Shown: in pieces, positions 1 to 7,526 of the stretch
Position numbering within the stretch: the first letter of the stretch is position 1
Layout: the number at the start of each line of letters is the position of its first letter
NCBI GenBank assembly: GCA_020024635.1
Contig: JAHHTL010000004.1
Location: 22,058 to 86,057 of the forward strand
Direction of reading: 5' to 3'
DNA length: 64,000 nucleotides
DNA from: Ruminococcus sp.
Lineage (GTDB): Bacteria > Bacillota > Clostridia > Lachnospirales > Lachnospiraceae
Translations under genes and position numbers: made by a program
Notes under the pieces: generated by a model
Database searches by the model: none
Told to the model about the DNA's origin: nothing
The model's input: only the letters and a program-made list of their open reading frames with translations

Positions 1-1
1 T

Positions 2-184
2 TCAAACAGCGCATATGAAAGTAGTAATGAGAAAAAGGCTTCTTTGTGTAGTTGTGTTGATTGCAAAGCTACAGAGTGTATGTACAATAGTGATTGTCAG
101 TGTCAGGCTGGTAAGATTGATGTTGAAGGAGATCAAGCAAGCCGCTGTGAAGGAACAAATTGTGCAACTTTTCAGTGCAAATAA
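2..184 (+). CDS. DUF1540 domain protein, C-terminal part (5' end outside the window)
   Basis: Reading from base 2, an open frame enters the window and runs 60 codons to TAA at 182-184. It is rich in cysteine: C-S-C-V-D-C-K-A-T-E-C-M-Y-N near the start, then a second C-x-C pair, A-G-K-I-D-V-E-G, and an ending G-T-N-C-A-T-F-Q-C-K. This matches the DUF1540 pattern (C-x-V-x2-C-x-Y-N ... C-x-A-x2-I-x-V ... C-x-T-F) common in small clostridial proteins. The function is unknown; clustered cysteines suggest metal binding, which is inference. A strong terminator follows at once. The start codon and any N-terminal repeat are not visible. Confidence 0.8.
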   Translation, partial: SNSAYESSNEKKASLCSCVDCKATECMYNSDCQCQAGKIDVEGDQASRCEGTNCATFQCK

Positions 185-199
185 TTTGAATAAACATCA

Positions 200-230
200 A
201 AAAATGTCCGGATATTTCCGGGCATTTTTT
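200..230 (+). terminator. Intrinsic terminator after the DUF1540 gene
   Basis: The arms AAATGTCCGG and CCGGGCATTT pair over 10 bp with one G-U pair, separated by a short loop and followed by a T run ending at 230. It lies 15 bases after the DUF1540 stop codon. Confidence 0.85.
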
Positions 231-249
231 AGGCAGAGTGGATTGTTCC

Positions 250-279
250 TTGACGGGTATTGTGCAAAAGGGATATAAT
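250..279 (+). promoter_or_regulatory. Sigma-A promoter for the AI-2E transporter and metA
   Basis: TTGACG (250-255) and TATAAT (274-279) are separated by 18 bases. The predicted start site is about 30 bases before the gene at 317. Because metA follows only 3 bases after that gene, this promoter probably drives both. Confidence 0.75.
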
Positions 280-316
280 CAAATGTAAATGAAAAATGAA
301 AGGGAGAAGTTGATTC

Positions 317-1684
317 ATGAACGGTGAACAGGATAACGTAAGAAAAGAGAAAAAAAAAGAATCGGGTGATTTTTATTTGCAACGCCCCATTTTTGGAAAC
401 AAAGGACCATCCGTTTTGCGTCAAAGATTTAGTCGAGGAATGACGTTTTTTTTGGTGATTGCAGCTAGCATTGTTTTTTATTTTGCTCTTCTAAGACTTC
501 CCCATTTATCTGAAATAATAAAAAAGATTTATCATGTGTTAAAGCCAGTATTATATGGATGCGTGATTGCCTTTTTACTCAATCCAATTGTAAACTTTAT
601 CGAAAAAAAACTTCGCCCGTTTCTGATGAAAAAAATGAAAAACAAGAAACGAGCACACAGCATAGCTAGATGTACCGGTATTTTTGTTGCTGTTGCTGTA
701 ATGTTATTTATAGTATTTACGCTGTTTAATATGATGATTCCAGAGCTGTATCGAAGTATCAGAGATATGATCCTCACAGTGCCAAGTCAGCTTACTAGCT
801 TGGTGAATCAAATTACAGAAATGAATACCAAAGATACTACCATCAGTCAGTTGATGAACAGCATTTTAAAAGAATCAACGGATTACATACAAAAATGGAT
901 GAGAAGTGATCTACTATCACAAATTAATATTTTAATGTCCAATTTGACTGTTGGGGTTATCAATGTTATTAGTGAGTTATTTAATGCCATTCTTGGAATT
1001 ATTATTTCTGTTTACATTTTATATAGCAAGGAGATATTTGCAAAGCAGGCGAAAAAAATTATTTATGCATTGTTTAATACCTCTCACGCGAATTTAATCT
1101 TACATCTTACGATTAAAAGTAACTACATTTTTGGTGGGTTTTTGATTGGAAAGATTATTGATTCTGCTATCATAGGGGTGATTTGTTTTGCCGGTCTATC
1201 CATCTTAAATATGCCGTATACACTTCTTGTTAGTGTGATTGTTGGGGTGACAAATGTAATCCCATTTTTTGGACCTTATATAGGCGCGGTGCCAAGTGCA
1301 ATCTTGATTTTGCTTGCGAATCCTCAAAAAGGAACCTACTTCATTATATTTATTCTCCTTCTTCAGCAACTCGATGGGAATATCATAGGTCCTAAAATTT
1401 TGGGAGATTACACAGGACTTTCAGTGTTTTGGGTTGTGTTTGCAATTTTACTCGGAGGAGGATTGTTTGGATTTGTAGGGATGATTCTTGGGGTTCCGAC
1501 GTTTGCGGTGATCTATTATGTAGTGCAGATGCTGATTGAAAATAAGCTTTCAAGAAAAAATCTTCCAACTCAAACGGATGCATATGGTAGCGATCATTAT
1601 GTAAATGCGCAGGGAGTATATGTAAAAGCAGATAGTGATAAACAGGAAGTGGAAACGATAGAAAATGAGAAAAAAGAGGAATAG
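317..1684 (+). CDS. AI-2E family (UPF0118/PerM-like) transporter
   Basis: A 455-residue integral membrane protein of the AI-2E exporter superfamily, which includes autoinducer-2 exporters and Na+/H+-type antiporters; the substrate cannot be told from sequence. After a charged cytoplasmic N-terminus, hydrophobic segments lie at about 42-61, 72-95, 118-140, a long amphipathic stretch follows, then 212-236, 272-297, 301-335, 340-352 and 370-406. Family signatures are visible: I-P-F-F-G-P at 315-320 and Q-Q-L-D-G-N-I-I-G-P-K-I-L-G at 350-363. The C-terminal tail is hydrophilic and acidic. An AGGGAGA ribosome site precedes the ATG. metA begins 3 bases after the stop, so the two are co-transcribed, though no functional link is obvious. 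Confidence 0.85.
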   Translation: MNGEQDNVRKEKKKESGDFYLQRPIFGNKGPSVLRQRFSRGMTFFLVIAASIVFYFALLRLPHLSEIIKKIYHVLKPVLYGCVIAFLLNPIVNFIEKKLRPFLMKKMKNKKRAHSIARCTGIFVAVAVMLFIVFTLFNMMIPELYRSIRDMILTVPSQLTSLVNQITEMNTKDTTISQLMNSILKESTDYIQKWMRSDLLSQINILMSNLTVGVINVISELFNAILGIIISVYILYSKEIFAKQAKKIIYALFNTSHANLILHLTIKSNYIFGGFLIGKIIDSAIIGVICFAGLSILNMPYTLLVSVIVGVTNVIPFFGPYIGAVPSAILILLANPQKGTYFIIFILLLQQLDGNIIGPKILGDYTGLSVFWVVFAILLGGGLFGFVGMILGVPTFAVIYYVVQMLIENKLSRKNLPTQTDAYGSDHYVNAQGVYVKADSDKQEVETIENEKKEE

Positions 1685-1687
1685 AAG

Positions 1688-2611
1688 ATGCCAATCAGAG
1701 TACAAAATGATCTTCCGGTAAAGGAAGTACTGGAGCAGGAAAATATTTTTGTTATGGATGAGTATCGTGCGGCTCATCAAGATATTAGACCAATTAAAAT
1801 AGGACTTTTAAATTTGATGCCATTAAAAGAGGATACAGAACTACAGATTTTACGTTCTCTTTCCAATACCCCGTTACAAGTGGATGTCACATTTGTTCGC
1901 GTTAAAAGTCATATTTCTAAAAATACATCTACAAGTCATATTCATAAATTTTACCTTCCTTTTGAAGAGATTAGGGAACAAAAATTTGATGGTTTTATCA
2001 TCACAGGGGCGCCGGTTGAGCAGATGCCTTTTGAAGAAGTGGATTATTGGGAAGAACTAAAAGAAATTATGGAGTGGACAAAGACAAATGTAACATCAAC
2101 TCTTCATTTGTGCTGGGGGGCTCAGGCAGGACTGTATTATCACTTCGGAATCGATAAAGTAGTGCTTCCAAAGAAAGTTTTTGGTGTATATCGTCATCAT
2201 GTTCGAAATCGAAAGATCCCGCTTGTTCGTGGATTTGATGATGTGTTCTTTGCACCTCATTCCAGACATACAGCTGTTTTGCAAGAGTTGCTAGAAGCAG
2301 ATGAGAGAATTACAATTCTTGCAGATTCTGAGGAAGCAGGGGTGTTTTTGTGTATGGCAGAGGAAGGGAGACAGATTTTTGTAATGGGACATCCAGAATA
2401 TGACAGAGTTACCCTTGATGCAGAATACAAAAGAGATAAAGCAAAAGGATTGGAAATTGATGTTCCAGTAAATTACTATCCGTTTGATGATGACACGAAA
2501 CGGCCGGAATTGATTTGGCGTTCTCACGCAAATAACCTTTATACAAATTGGTTGAACTATTATGTTTATCAAGTAACACCATATAATTTGGAGGGTACAC
2601 CTTTCAAGTAG
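1688..2611 (+). CDS. metA: Homoserine O-acetyltransferase (MetA family)
   Basis: This enzyme activates homoserine for methionine synthesis by acylating its hydroxyl group. The 307-residue length is typical. The catalytic residues of the family sit at their standard numbers: nucleophile Cys142 in H-L-C-W-G-A-Q-A-G, and His235 and Glu237 in M-G-H-P-E-Y. Residue 111 is Glu (G-A-P-V-E-Q); in characterised MetA enzymes Glu111 goes with acetyl-CoA use and Gly111 with succinyl-CoA, so O-acetylhomoserine is the predicted product. That agrees with the O-acetylhomoserine sulfhydrylase at 42699-43973. There is no room for an S-box riboswitch in the 3-base gap upstream. Confidence 0.93.
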   Translation: MPIRVQNDLPVKEVLEQENIFVMDEYRAAHQDIRPIKIGLLNLMPLKEDTELQILRSLSNTPLQVDVTFVRVKSHISKNTSTSHIHKFYLPFEEIREQKFDGFIITGAPVEQMPFEEVDYWEELKEIMEWTKTNVTSTLHLCWGAQAGLYYHFGIDKVVLPKKVFGVYRHHVRNRKIPLVRGFDDVFFAPHSRHTAVLQELLEADERITILADSEEAGVFLCMAEEGRQIFVMGHPEYDRVTLDAEYKRDKAKGLEIDVPVNYYPFDDDTKRPELIWRSHANNLYTNWLNYYVYQVTPYNLEGTPFK

Positions 2612-2737
2612 GGAAGGAAAACAGAACTTAGGTCGTTCTTTTAATCACGATGTCAATAGTTACATTTTGGAAAAATGAAATATTTTTAAACAAAATTAGT
2701 GGAAATGAAATCGCGTTTTTTTGTGAAAGATTCTGAG

Positions 2738-2765
2738 TTGACTTTACCATGCGAAAAATGATAAT
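2738..2765 (+). promoter_or_regulatory. Promoter of the nrdD-nrdG-dut operon
   Basis: TTGACT (2738-2743) and GATAAT (2760-2765) lie 16 bases apart. Transcription would start near 2772, just before the first NrdR box. The rest of 2612-2737 is AT-rich and shows no convincing terminator or gene. Confidence 0.55.
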
Positions 2766-2777
2766 ATTGTCTGGAAA

Positions 2778-2824
2778 ACACATGATATAGTTTTAGATTA
2801 GAATTGAAACACAATATATAGATA
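2778..2824 (+). promoter_or_regulatory. Tandem NrdR boxes upstream of nrdD
   Basis: Two 16-base elements, ACACATGATATAGTTT (2778-2793) and ACACAATATATAGATA (2809-2824), resemble the NrdR box (ACAC-A/T-ATATAT-A/T-GTGT type). Their starts are 31 bases apart, three helical turns, which is the characteristic NrdR spacing. Both lie downstream of the predicted start site, suiting repression by blocking. NrdR is a dATP/ATP-sensing repressor of ribonucleotide reductase genes. No nrdR gene is in this window. Confidence 0.75.
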
Positions 2825-2845
2825 CGCGATAAAGGAGGACTTATT

Positions 2846-4966
2846 ATGATTTATGTGATAAAAAAGGATGGCACAAAAGAAGAATTTAACGTACAAAAGG
2901 TTGTTGTTGCTGTGAATAAATCAGCATATCGTGCATTGGTAAAATTTACACGCCAGGAGCTTGACTTTATATGCCAATTTGTAGAAGAAAAAGTAAAGTC
3001 TATGGGTAAAAACGAAGTAAAAATTGCGGAGATGCACAATGTAGTGGAAGGTGCACTTGAAAAGGTAAACCCTGCAGTTGCAAAAAGTTATAGGGATTAT
3101 AGGAACTATAAACAAGACTTTGTGCAGATGTTAGATGAAGTGTATAAGAAAAGTCAGTCGATCATGTACATTGGAGATAAGGAAAATAGTAATACGGACA
3201 GTGCGTTGGTGTCTACAAAAAGAAGTTTGATTTTTAATGAATTAAACAAAGAGTTGTATAAAAAATTTTTCCTCACAGTAGAGGAAATCCAGGCAATCCG
3301 AGAAGGGTATATCTATATTCATGATATGTCAGCGAGAAGGGATACCATGAATTGTTGCCTGTTTGATGTAAAGAGCGTGTTAAGTGGTGGATTTGAGATG
3401 GGTAATCTTTGGTACAATGAACCCAAAACGCTAGATACAGCATTTGATGTAATTGGGGATATTGTGTTAAGTGCGGCCAGTCAGCAGTATGGCGGATTTA
3501 CTGTACCAGCTGTAGATGAGATTTTGGAACCTTATGCTAAGAAGTCACATATGCGATTGGTGGAAAAATACCGTGCTTTGGATCTTCCGGAAGAAGTGGT
3601 ACAAAAGGTTGCTTGGAAAGATCTAGAAAGAGAAATGGAACAGGGATTCCAAGGGTGGGAATATAAATTCAATTCGGTGTCTTCAAGTCGCGGAGATTAT
3701 CCGTTTATTACCATGACGGCAGGAATTTGTACCAGTATTTACGGAAAACTTGCAACCATAAAGATGTTGGAAGTCCGCAGAAAAGGGCAAGGAAAAGAAG
3801 GACATAAAAAGCCAGTGCTATTCCCGAAAATTGTATTTTTGTACGATGAAAATCTTCATGGACCTGGAAAAGAACTAGAAGACGTATTTGAGGCAGGAAT
3901 TGAGTGCTCAAGAAGTACGATGTACCCAGATTGGCTCAGCTTAACTGGAGAGGGATATGTTCCAGAAATGTACAAAAAATATAAAAGAGTTGTCAGTCCT
4001 ATGGGGTGCCGGGCATTCTTGTCACCATTTTTTGAACGAGGTGGGTTAAAGCCAGCCGATGAAAAGGACAAACCGATTTTTGTTGGACGTTTTAACATCG
4101 GGGCGATCAGCCTCCACTTGCCTATGATCTATGCCAAAGCAAAGCAAGAAAACAAAGAGTTTTACGAAGTGTTAGATTATTACCTAAATCTCATTCGACA
4201 GCTTCATATAAGAACCTATGATTATTTAGGGGAAATGAAAGCATCTACCAATCCACTGGCATACTGCGAGGGAGGATTTTATGGAGGGCATCTTGGGATT
4301 TACGACAAGATTAAACCACTTCTAAAATCAGCTACTGCCTCTTTTGGAATTACAGCACTTAATGAACTACAACAACTGTATAATAAAAAATCCTTAGTAG
4401 AAGATGGGGAATTTGCTCGAAAGACATTGGAATATATCAATCAGCGCGTAAATGAGTTCAAAGAAGAAGATGGATACTTGTATGCAATTTATGGAACCCC
4501 TGCTGAGAATCTTTGCGGTGTACAGGTACAGCAGTTCCGTAAAAAGTATGGTATCATTGAAAATGTTTCCGATCGAGAATATGTAAGCAATAGTTTCCAT
4601 TGTCATGTGACGGAAGATATTACACCGATTGAAAAACAGGATTTGGAAGGAAGATTTTGGAATTTATGTAATGGAGGAAAAATCCAATATGTGAAATATC
4701 CAATTAGTTATAATACTGAAGCAATTAAGACACTGGTTCGAAGAGCAATGGCAAAAGGATTTTATGAGGGAGTAAATCTTTCTCTGTCTTATTGTGATGA
4801 CTGTGGACATGAAGAACTTGATATGGATGTATGCCCAGAATGTGGAAGCAGGAATCTTACAAAAATTGATCGAATGAATGGTTACCTTTCCTATTCGAGA
4901 GTAAAAGGAGATACCAGACTAAATGATGCCAAAATGGCAGAAATAGCGGAAAGGAAAAGTATGTAA
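2846..4966 (+). CDS. nrdD: Anaerobic ribonucleoside-triphosphate reductase NrdD
   Basis: Class III ribonucleotide reductase, which makes dNTPs from NTPs with a glycyl radical under anoxic conditions. It has 706 residues. Residues 1-90 form an ATP-cone allosteric domain (start M-I-Y-V-I-K-K-D-G-T-K). The catalytic body includes A-S-Q-Q-Y-G-G-F-T-V-P. The C-terminus carries a zinc site of four cysteines (650, 653, 663, 666) followed by the radical loop R-M-N-G-Y-L, with the radical at Gly679. Many NrdD proteins have Cys just before this glycine; here it is Asn678. The ribosome site AAAGGAGG fits the ATG. nrdG starts one base after the stop. Confidence 0.96.
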   Translation: MIYVIKKDGTKEEFNVQKVVVAVNKSAYRALVKFTRQELDFICQFVEEKVKSMGKNEVKIAEMHNVVEGALEKVNPAVAKSYRDYRNYKQDFVQMLDEVYKKSQSIMYIGDKENSNTDSALVSTKRSLIFNELNKELYKKFFLTVEEIQAIREGYIYIHDMSARRDTMNCCLFDVKSVLSGGFEMGNLWYNEPKTLDTAFDVIGDIVLSAASQQYGGFTVPAVDEILEPYAKKSHMRLVEKYRALDLPEEVVQKVAWKDLEREMEQGFQGWEYKFNSVSSSRGDYPFITMTAGICTSIYGKLATIKMLEVRRKGQGKEGHKKPVLFPKIVFLYDENLHGPGKELEDVFEAGIECSRSTMYPDWLSLTGEGYVPEMYKKYKRVVSPMGCRAFLSPFFERGGLKPADEKDKPIFVGRFNIGAISLHLPMIYAKAKQENKEFYEVLDYYLNLIRQLHIRTYDYLGEMKASTNPLAYCEGGFYGGHLGIYDKIKPLLKSATASFGITALNELQQLYNKKSLVEDGEFARKTLEYINQRVNEFKEEDGYLYAIYGTPAENLCGVQVQQFRKKYGIIENVSDREYVSNSFHCHVTEDITPIEKQDLEGRFWNLCNGGKIQYVKYPISYNTEAIKTLVRRAMAKGFYEGVNLSLSYCDDCGHEELDMDVCPECGSRNLTKIDRMNGYLSYSRVKGDTRLNDAKMAEIAERKSM

Positions 4967-4967
4967 T

Positions 4968-5477
4968 ATGCATTATCATAATATTACAAAGGATGATATG
5001 TTAAATGGAGAAGGGTTGCGAACAGTTTTATGGGTGTCTGGATGTAGTCATCGGTGCAAAGGATGCCATAATCAGATTACTTGGGATGCGAAATCAGGAT
5101 TAGAATTTGACCAAGCGGCAAAAGAAGAATTGTTTGAACAGCTTCAAAAAGATTATATTAGTGGAATTACATACAGTGGTGGAGATCCGCTGTATCCAGG
5201 AAATAGACAGGTTATAACAGAACTTGCGGAAGAGATCAAGAAAAGATTTCCTCAAAAATCTCAGTGGTTATACACGGGATTTCTCTGGGATCAGATTAAG
5301 ACACTTCCTATACTGGCGTGTATAGATGTACTTGTAGATGGTAAATTTGAAGAAGAAAAGAAAGATGCCAAGCTTCATTGGAAGGGCAGTTCCAATCAAA
5401 GAGTAATTGATGTGAAACGCAGTTTGAAAGATGGAAAAATACAGTTATACGAAGGAGAAGCAACATGCAAAGAATAG
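4968..5477 (+). CDS. nrdG: Anaerobic ribonucleotide reductase activating protein NrdG
   Basis: A radical-SAM activase that installs the glycyl radical on NrdD. The 169-residue protein has the C-x3-C-x2-C cluster motif at Cys26, Cys30 and Cys33 (S-G-C-S-H-R-C-K-G-C-H-N), which holds a [4Fe-4S] cluster, and the S-G-G-D-P SAM-binding motif at 70-74. Length and order match the standard nrdDG pair. Its last codons overlap the start of the dUTPase gene by 13 bases, indicating translational coupling. Confidence 0.95.
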   Translation: MHYHNITKDDMLNGEGLRTVLWVSGCSHRCKGCHNQITWDAKSGLEFDQAAKEELFEQLQKDYISGITYSGGDPLYPGNRQVITELAEEIKKRFPQKSQWLYTGFLWDQIKTLPILACIDVLVDGKFEEEKKDAKLHWKGSSNQRVIDVKRSLKDGKIQLYEGEATCKE

Positions 5478-5971
5478 CAAAATTTCACAAAGTGAGCTAT
5501 GAACAGTTTAAGAAAGATTGGATAGATACATTTGGAGCGGAAGAAGAGGTTGCGCAAATTTATGAAAAAATTAATCTTCCCAAAAGAGCAACCTTTGGTT
5601 CGGCAGGATACGATTTTTATGCGCCTGTTGATTTGGTTATCAAACCAGGGGATAGTATCAAGATCCCAACAGGAATTCGAGTAGAGATGGAAGAAGGATG
5701 GGTTTTAAAGTGCTATCCAAGAAGTGGTTTGGGTTTTAAGTATCGATTACAGTTAAATAATACGGTTGGTATTATTGACAGTGATTATTTTTATTCAGAC
5801 AATGAAGGACATATGTTTGCTAAGATTACCAATGATACAAATGAAGAAAAAACAGTGAAACTTACTCAAGGGGAGGGTTTCATGCAAGGAATCTTTGTGG
5901 AGTACGGTATTACAGTGGATGATGATGCGACAGAAATACGAAATGGTGGTTTTGGAAGTACTACAAAGTAA
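5465..5971 (+). CDS. dut: dUTP diphosphatase (trimeric dUTPase family)
   Basis: It hydrolyses dUTP to dUMP and pyrophosphate, keeping uracil out of DNA and supplying dUMP for thymidylate. The five trimeric dUTPase motifs can be read: S-A-G-Y-D-F (46-51), P-R-S-G-L-G (85-90), N-N-T-V-G-I-I-D-S-D-Y (98-108), G-E-G-F-M-Q-G-I-F (136-144), and the C-terminal arm G-G-F-G-S-T-T-K (161-168). The first 40 residues are an extra N-terminal extension compared with the shortest family members. The ATG at 5465 follows GGAGAAG and overlaps nrdG, placing it in the NrdR-controlled operon. Confidence 0.9.
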   Translation: MQRIAKFHKVSYEQFKKDWIDTFGAEEEVAQIYEKINLPKRATFGSAGYDFYAPVDLVIKPGDSIKIPTGIRVEMEEGWVLKCYPRSGLGFKYRLQLNNTVGIIDSDYFYSDNEGHMFAKITNDTNEEKTVKLTQGEGFMQGIFVEYGITVDDDATEIRNGGFGSTTK

Positions 5972-5988
5972 TTACACGATTTAGAAAA

Positions 5989-6017
5989 GAATATTATTCT
6001 GTACAAGGGACATACTA
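5989..6017 (+). promoter_or_regulatory. Candidate sigma-G (forespore) promoter of the spoVAF-like gene
   Basis: GAATA (5989-5993) and CATACTA (6011-6017) match every position of the sigma-G consensus GHATR and CATWHTA known from Bacillus. The spacer is 17 bases, within a base of the usual value. The -10 ends 40 bases before the ATG, leaving room for the AGGAGG at 6041-6046. A germination gene downstream fits forespore expression. Confidence 0.5.
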
Positions 6018-6057
6018 CTTTGAAAGAAAGTTGTTTAAAAAGGAGGAATGATTCCCG

Positions 6058-7425
6058 ATGATACAGAAAAATGAAAAAAAGGTTAGTGAGAAATTTGAAG
6101 AAAATCTCTCCTATATGGATAAGATCCTTCATGTAGAAGAAAATTTTGATATTATTTGTCGAGAACTTATAATTGGCAAAAAAAGGGCAGGATTTTATTT
6201 TGTGGACGGATTTACAAAAGACGAAACGATGTTAAAGCTTATGACATCGTTTCTTTCTGTTTCAGAAGATCAAATGCCAAAGGATGCGACTGCATTTTCT
6301 AAACAATGTATTCCATATGTAGAAGTGGATGTGATAGATGGTTTTGATGAGATTGTACGAAATGTATTATCAGGTGTTACTTGTCTTTTTATTGAAGGGT
6401 ACCAAGCCTGTATTGCGATCGATGCACGGACCTATCCGGCTAGAGGCGTGGAGGAACCAGAACGTGATAAATCACTGCGAGGATCTCGAGATGGGTTTGT
6501 AGAAACCATTGTTTTTAATACAGCAATGATTAGAAGAAGAATTAGAGATACGAATCTTGTGATGGAAATGACAGAAGCTGGTCAGCTTAGTCGTACAGAT
6601 GTGGCAATCTGCTATTTGTCGGATAAAGTGGATGTACAGCTACTTCAAAAAATTCGAGAGAAAATTGAAGAACTGGAAATGCAGGATTTAAGGATGAATC
6701 AGCAAAGTTTAGCAGAAGCTATGTTTAAGAGAAAGTGGTTTAATCCCTTTCCTAAATATAAATTTACAGAACGACCAGATACAGCGTCGGCATGTATTTT
6801 GGAGGGGAAGGTTGTAATTTTAGTCGATAATGCTCCATCTGCCATGATTCTTCCTACATCGATTTTAGATATGATTGAAGAAGCAAATGATTACTATTTC
6901 CCGGAAATTACTGGAATTTATTTAAAATTCACAAGGATTTTAATTACAATTCTGACTGTATTTTTGACCCCCTTTTTTCTATTATTAATGCAGAATCCAT
7001 CGTGGATTCCAGAAATGTTTTCGTTTATAGAAGTGAAAGATGCGATTCATATTCCTCTGATTTTTCAAATGTTAATGTTAGAGTTGTCTATTGACGGATT
7101 GCGGCTTGCAGCGTTAAATACGCCAAGCATGTTAAGTACACCTCTTAGTGTGATCGCAGGTATCGTACTTGGAGAATTTGCTGTAAAATCTGGATGGTTC
7201 AATCCGGAAATTATGCTTTATATGGCATTTGTTTCCATTGCGAATTATACGCAACCTAATTTTGAATTAGGGTATGCTTTAAAATTTGCCCGTCTCATCA
7301 TGCTGATTTTTACTGGCTTGTTCAACGGAGTGGGATTTATAGTAGGTACTTTGATTGTGTTTGCATTTATTGCATTTAACAAAACATTGTCTGGTCATAG
7401 CTACATGGATGTGTATGGAAAATAG
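6058..7425 (+). CDS. spoVAF: Spore germination protein, GerA family (SpoVAF-like)
   Basis: A 455-residue protein of the GerA/SpoVAF family in the spore inner membrane. The first ~285 residues are soluble and include the family signature R-G-S-R-D-G-F-V-E at 141-149, followed by N-T-A-M-I-R-R-R-I-R. The C-terminal ~160 residues contain four to five membrane segments. It stands alone, without GerAB- or GerAC-type neighbours, which favours SpoVAF over a full nutrient receptor subunit; this assignment is inference. The ATG lies 11 bases after AGGAGG; a nearer ATG at 6048 is out of frame. Confidence 0.8.
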   Translation: MIQKNEKKVSEKFEENLSYMDKILHVEENFDIICRELIIGKKRAGFYFVDGFTKDETMLKLMTSFLSVSEDQMPKDATAFSKQCIPYVEVDVIDGFDEIVRNVLSGVTCLFIEGYQACIAIDARTYPARGVEEPERDKSLRGSRDGFVETIVFNTAMIRRRIRDTNLVMEMTEAGQLSRTDVAICYLSDKVDVQLLQKIREKIEELEMQDLRMNQQSLAEAMFKRKWFNPFPKYKFTERPDTASACILEGKVVILVDNAPSAMILPTSILDMIEEANDYYFPEITGIYLKFTRILITILTVFLTPFFLLLMQNPSWIPEMFSFIEVKDAIHIPLIFQMLMLELSIDGLRLAALNTPSMLSTPLSVIAGIVLGEFAVKSGWFNPEIMLYMAFVSIANYTQPNFELGYALKFARLIMLIFTGLFNGVGFIVGTLIVFAFIAFNKTLSGHSYMDVYGK

Positions 7426-7526
7426 ACGTTATTGTAGAAAATAAAATTTTTCTAGAAAGAAGGAAACATCTGTGCTATACTGCATACTGTGACAAAATAG
7501 ATATACAAAAGAAAAGAGGTAGTGGT

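Noticed and set aside
15..278. Open frame of 87 codons at the start of the window
   Set aside because: It runs through the terminator at 200-230 and lacks a ribosome site; the overlapping DUF1540 frame explains the sequence.
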